Assembly (NCBI GenBank): GCA_030618325.1
Contig: JAUXDP010000007.1
Coordinates: 1-25,555, forward strand
DNA length: 25,555 bases
DNA from: Methylococcaceae bacterium
Lineage (GTDB): Bacteria; Pseudomonadota; Gammaproteobacteria; Methylococcales; Methylomonadaceae
Direction: 5' to 3'
Position 1 is the stretch's first letter; each line of letters begins with the position of its first letter. The translations under genes were made by a program, and so were the position numbers. The notes under the pieces were generated by a model that saw only the letters and a program-made list of their open reading frames with translations, searched no databases and had not been told where the DNA came from. Of the stretch, positions 24,139-25,555 are shown piece after piece.

Positions 24139-24834
24139 ATGATCCCAATTCATGATGATAATCCGACAACTATAACGCCCTTTATTACTTATCTAATTAT
24201 CATATTATGCGGGCTGGTATTTTTTTGGGAGTTGTCTCTAGCTGGTCAGGGCGAGAGCATTTTTTATAGTTTAGGGGTTGTTCCCGCAGTATTGGTAGGC
24301 GATAAGCTATTAGCTCCAGAAATGGTCGTAATACCGGCCTGGGCAAGTGTTTTTACATCGATGTTCATGCATGGTGGCTGGATGCATTTACTTAGTAACA
24401 TGCTGTATTTGTGGATTTTCGGAAATAATATTGAGGATGCCATGGGGCATTGGCGATTTTTTGTATTTTATCTGTTATGTGGCATTGCAGCTGTTTTTGC
24501 CCAGGTACTGCCTGATCCTGGCTCTACTGTCCCCATGATTGGCGCAAGTGGTGCTATTTCCGGTGTTTTAGGTGCTTATTTGTTGCTTTATCCCCATGCA
24601 CGCGTGCTAATGGCAATTCCCTTAGGGATATTTTTTTATACGGTTCGAATACCAGCGGGTCTGGTTTTAATTTTCTGGTTTGGAATGCAATTATTTAGTT
24701 CTTATATTAGTGGAGAGCAACAGGGAGGTGTTGCATTTGGTGCCCATATTGGTGGATTTATAGCAGGGATGGCTTTGATTCCATTTTTTAGACATAAGCG
24801 ACACCCATTACATTTATTAGGAATGCGATTTTAG
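24139..24834 (+). CDS. Rhomboid family intramembrane serine protease
   Basis: This inner-membrane protease has 231 residues and six to seven membrane helices. The catalytic dyad is Ser137 in GASGAISG and His203 in AHIGGFIAG; HGGWMHLLSNMLYLWIFG (78-95) is the conserved TM2 region. ATG at 24139 is chosen because AGGAAA lies four bases upstream and the protein then starts just before its first helix. An in-frame extension back to 23944 would add 65 residues without rhomboid similarity. Substrates are unknown. Confidence 0.93.
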   Translation: MIPIHDDNPTTITPFITYLIIILCGLVFFWELSLAGQGESIFYSLGVVPAVLVGDKLLAPEMVVIPAWASVFTSMFMHGGWMHLLSNMLYLWIFGNNIEDAMGHWRFFVFYLLCGIAAVFAQVLPDPGSTVPMIGASGAISGVLGAYLLLYPHARVLMAIPLGIFFYTVRIPAGLVLIFWFGMQLFSSYISGEQQGGVAFGAHIGGFIAGMALIPFFRHKRHPLHLLGMRF

Positions 24835-24865
24835 TTTGATAGTTTTTTTAGCATTTTAGTAGTTA

Positions 24866-24879
24866 TTGATATAGATCAA
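24866..24879 (+). promoter_or_regulatory. Perfect FNR/ANR-type binding site
   Basis: TTGATATAGATCAA matches the FNR consensus TTGAT-N4-ATCAA at all ten defined bases. It lies 31 bases after the rhomboid stop, so it cannot serve that gene. Its centre (24872.5) is 41.5 bases upstream of 24914, the class II activator position, if transcription starts there. Confidence 0.75.
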
Positions 24880-24898
24880 TGCTCTTTGTTTTTGATGA

Positions 24899-24907
24899 TG
24901 GTAACCT
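24899..24907 (+). promoter_or_regulatory. Extended -10 promoter element downstream of the FNR box
   Basis: TGGTAACCT has the extended TG-N motif followed by TAACCT, which keeps the key T, A and final T of TATAAT. Placed at -12 to -7 it predicts a start at 24914, exactly fitting the FNR box at -41.5. An alternative TATAAC (24907-24912) would put the box at about -46.5. Confidence 0.55.
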
Positions 24908-24913
24908 ATAACC

Positions 24914-25014
24914 ACTTTGTAAGGATATCTCCTGCAAAGATTGCCATAAATCTCCTCCTTAGTAAGGAATGATTAAAGTCATAGCGAGTAGACTTAGTCT
25001 GCTCGCTTTTTTTT
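24914..25014 (+). ncRNA. Putative FNR-regulated small RNA with anti-Shine-Dalgarno motif
   Basis: From the predicted start to the terminator is about 100 bases with no credible reading frame. The 5' end folds: CTTTG (24915-24919) pairs with CAAAG (24935-24939) and AGGA (24922-24925) with TCCT (24930-24933). An A-rich linker and the CU-rich stretch ATCTCCTCCTT (24950-24960), complementary to a Shine-Dalgarno sequence, follow. A small hairpin ATGA...TCAT precedes the strong terminator. The layout of activator box, short structured RNA and terminator recalls FNR/ANR-induced RNAs such as FnrS and PhrS, but I recognise no known family. The existence of the RNA is inference from sequence. Confidence 0.55.
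24983..25014 (+). terminator. Strong Rho-independent terminator
   Basis: AGCGAGTAGAC (24983-24993) pairs over 11 bases, with one G-U pair, to GTCTGCTCGCT (24997-25007) around a TTA loop. A run of eight T residues follows. It would end the putative small RNA and lies before the insertion sequence. Confidence 0.88.
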
Positions 25015-25086
25015 ATGCCTGGTTTTTTATAAATTAGCGAATTCAAACTGTAGAGGCTATAAATATTAAAAAAAGGGGTTTAAAGT

Positions 25087-25555
25087 CACTACTGTCCGGT
25101 TAAGAAATATAGCAGTGGTATGAAGAGCCTAAGTTACTTGGATATAAGGTAAAATAGTGGTTGTCGAGACGGCTTTTTTTCCACCAAACAACTTAGGCCA
25201 TGAATCATATTAACACCGTTTTTTATCAACTCTTACGTTTTATTCCGAAACATCGTTTTGATGATGCAGTCACACGGCACCAAGGTGACTATCGTGTTCG
25301 TCATTTAAACTGCTGGAGCCAATTTATTGCCATGCTCTATGCCCAGTTATCGGGTTGCCAATCGCTGCGACACCTTGAATCAACATTCAATAGCCACAGC
25401 AATCATCATTACCACTTGGGTGTTAAAGAAATCCGTCGTTCAACCTTGGCCGATGCCAACAAAAAACGCCCGCTAGGTATTTATAAAGAGCTGTTCTTCT
25501 CACTGCTAGGCCAGGTTCAGACCAAGACCGCCCAGGAAGCCCAGCAGGCCATTCG
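25087..25555 (+). mobile_element. IS4-family insertion sequence, left part only
   Basis: The transposase gene starting at 25200 marks an IS4-family element that continues past the window edge. The left end is placed near CACTACTGTCCGGTTAAG at 25087, which resembles IS4-type termini, but the right end is not available to confirm it. The boundary is therefore approximate. Confidence 0.7.
25200..25555 (+). CDS. IS4-family transposase, N-terminal part (cut by window end)
   Basis: The open frame begins MNHINTVFYQLLRFIPKHRF and runs to the window edge, giving 118 residues. This is the N-terminal DUF4372-type domain found on many IS4 transposases; SQFIAMLYAQLSGCQSLRHLE and the STLADANKKRP segment are typical. 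The DDE catalytic residues would lie beyond the window, so intactness cannot be judged. GC content is higher than in the genes before it, consistent with a mobile origin. Confidence 0.88.
   Translation, partial: MNHINTVFYQLLRFIPKHRFDDAVTRHQGDYRVRHLNCWSQFIAMLYAQLSGCQSLRHLESTFNSHSNHHYHLGVKEIRRSTLADANKKRPLGIYKELFFSLLGQVQTKTAQEAQQAI

Noticed and set aside
25050..25075. TAGAGGCTATAAATATT resembling the end of the element at 21821
   Set aside because: Only nine bases match the terminal repeat, with no partner inverted copy nearby; probably chance.
1..25555. CRISPR array or classical phage-defence system
   Set aside because: No regularly spaced direct repeats, and no cas, restriction-modification or toxin-antitoxin genes were seen.

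Overview
The window looks like a piece of an AT-rich gammaproteobacterial chromosome, probably from the Methylococcales or Thiotrichales. The pointers are a VPIPAAVWLFGSGL C-terminal sorting signal, an exosortase-associated exopolysaccharide gene set, an S-methyl-5'-thioinosine phosphorylase resembling the Pseudomonas type, and a precursor-length Slt. The taxonomy is inference; no rRNA or marker gene is present.

Layout. (1) 1-565: a GC-rich non-coding island, possibly a degraded group II intron fragment. (2) 566-8684: surface and exopolysaccharide genes of the PEP-CTERM/exosortase type: a secreted DUF1566 protein with the sorting signal; a minus-strand group of acyl carrier protein, GNAT-fold transferase, PLP-dependent decarboxylase and acyl-CoA ligase; then, divergently, a trypsin-like protease and an EpsB-type sugar transferase. 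The exosortase itself is not in the window. (3) 8914-9537: a DUF2231 membrane protein. (4) 9560-15991: a signalling locus with two paralogous COG2229-type small GTPases (one with a basic N-terminal tail), a degenerate-receiver protein, a Roadblock-like protein overlapping its GTPase, a classical Roadblock/LC7 protein, an Aer-type PAS protein and a PhnD-like binding protein with no signal peptide. It recalls the GTPase/Roadblock 'conservons' of actinomycetes but has no histidine kinase. This is the best candidate for an undescribed system. (5) 16167-20540: tRNA-Cys, the lytic transglycosylase slt, and a minus-strand operon nagZ-hpt-thioinosine phosphorylase (cell-wall recycling and purine salvage). 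(6) 20595-24834: an orphan FliL-like protein, a GDT1/UPF0016 cation transporter bracketed by two different MITE-like repeats, a ZIP transporter, cobO, a small hypothetical protein and a rhomboid protease. (7) 24866-25014: a perfect FNR/ANR box with an extended -10 leading to a short transcript unit that ends in a strong terminator. This is a likely anaerobically induced small RNA carrying an anti-Shine-Dalgarno CU-rich stretch. (8) 25087-25555: the left part of an IS4-family insertion sequence that runs off the window.

Three MITE-like inverted-repeat elements (14992-15138, 20995-21156, 21821-21981), all about 150-160 bp but unrelated in sequence, sit directly against gene ends. One supplies a Rho-independent terminator and another supplies the last codons and stop of the GDT1-family gene. 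A redox theme (FAD-type PAS, FNR-driven RNA) runs through the signalling parts, but a functional link between them is only inference.
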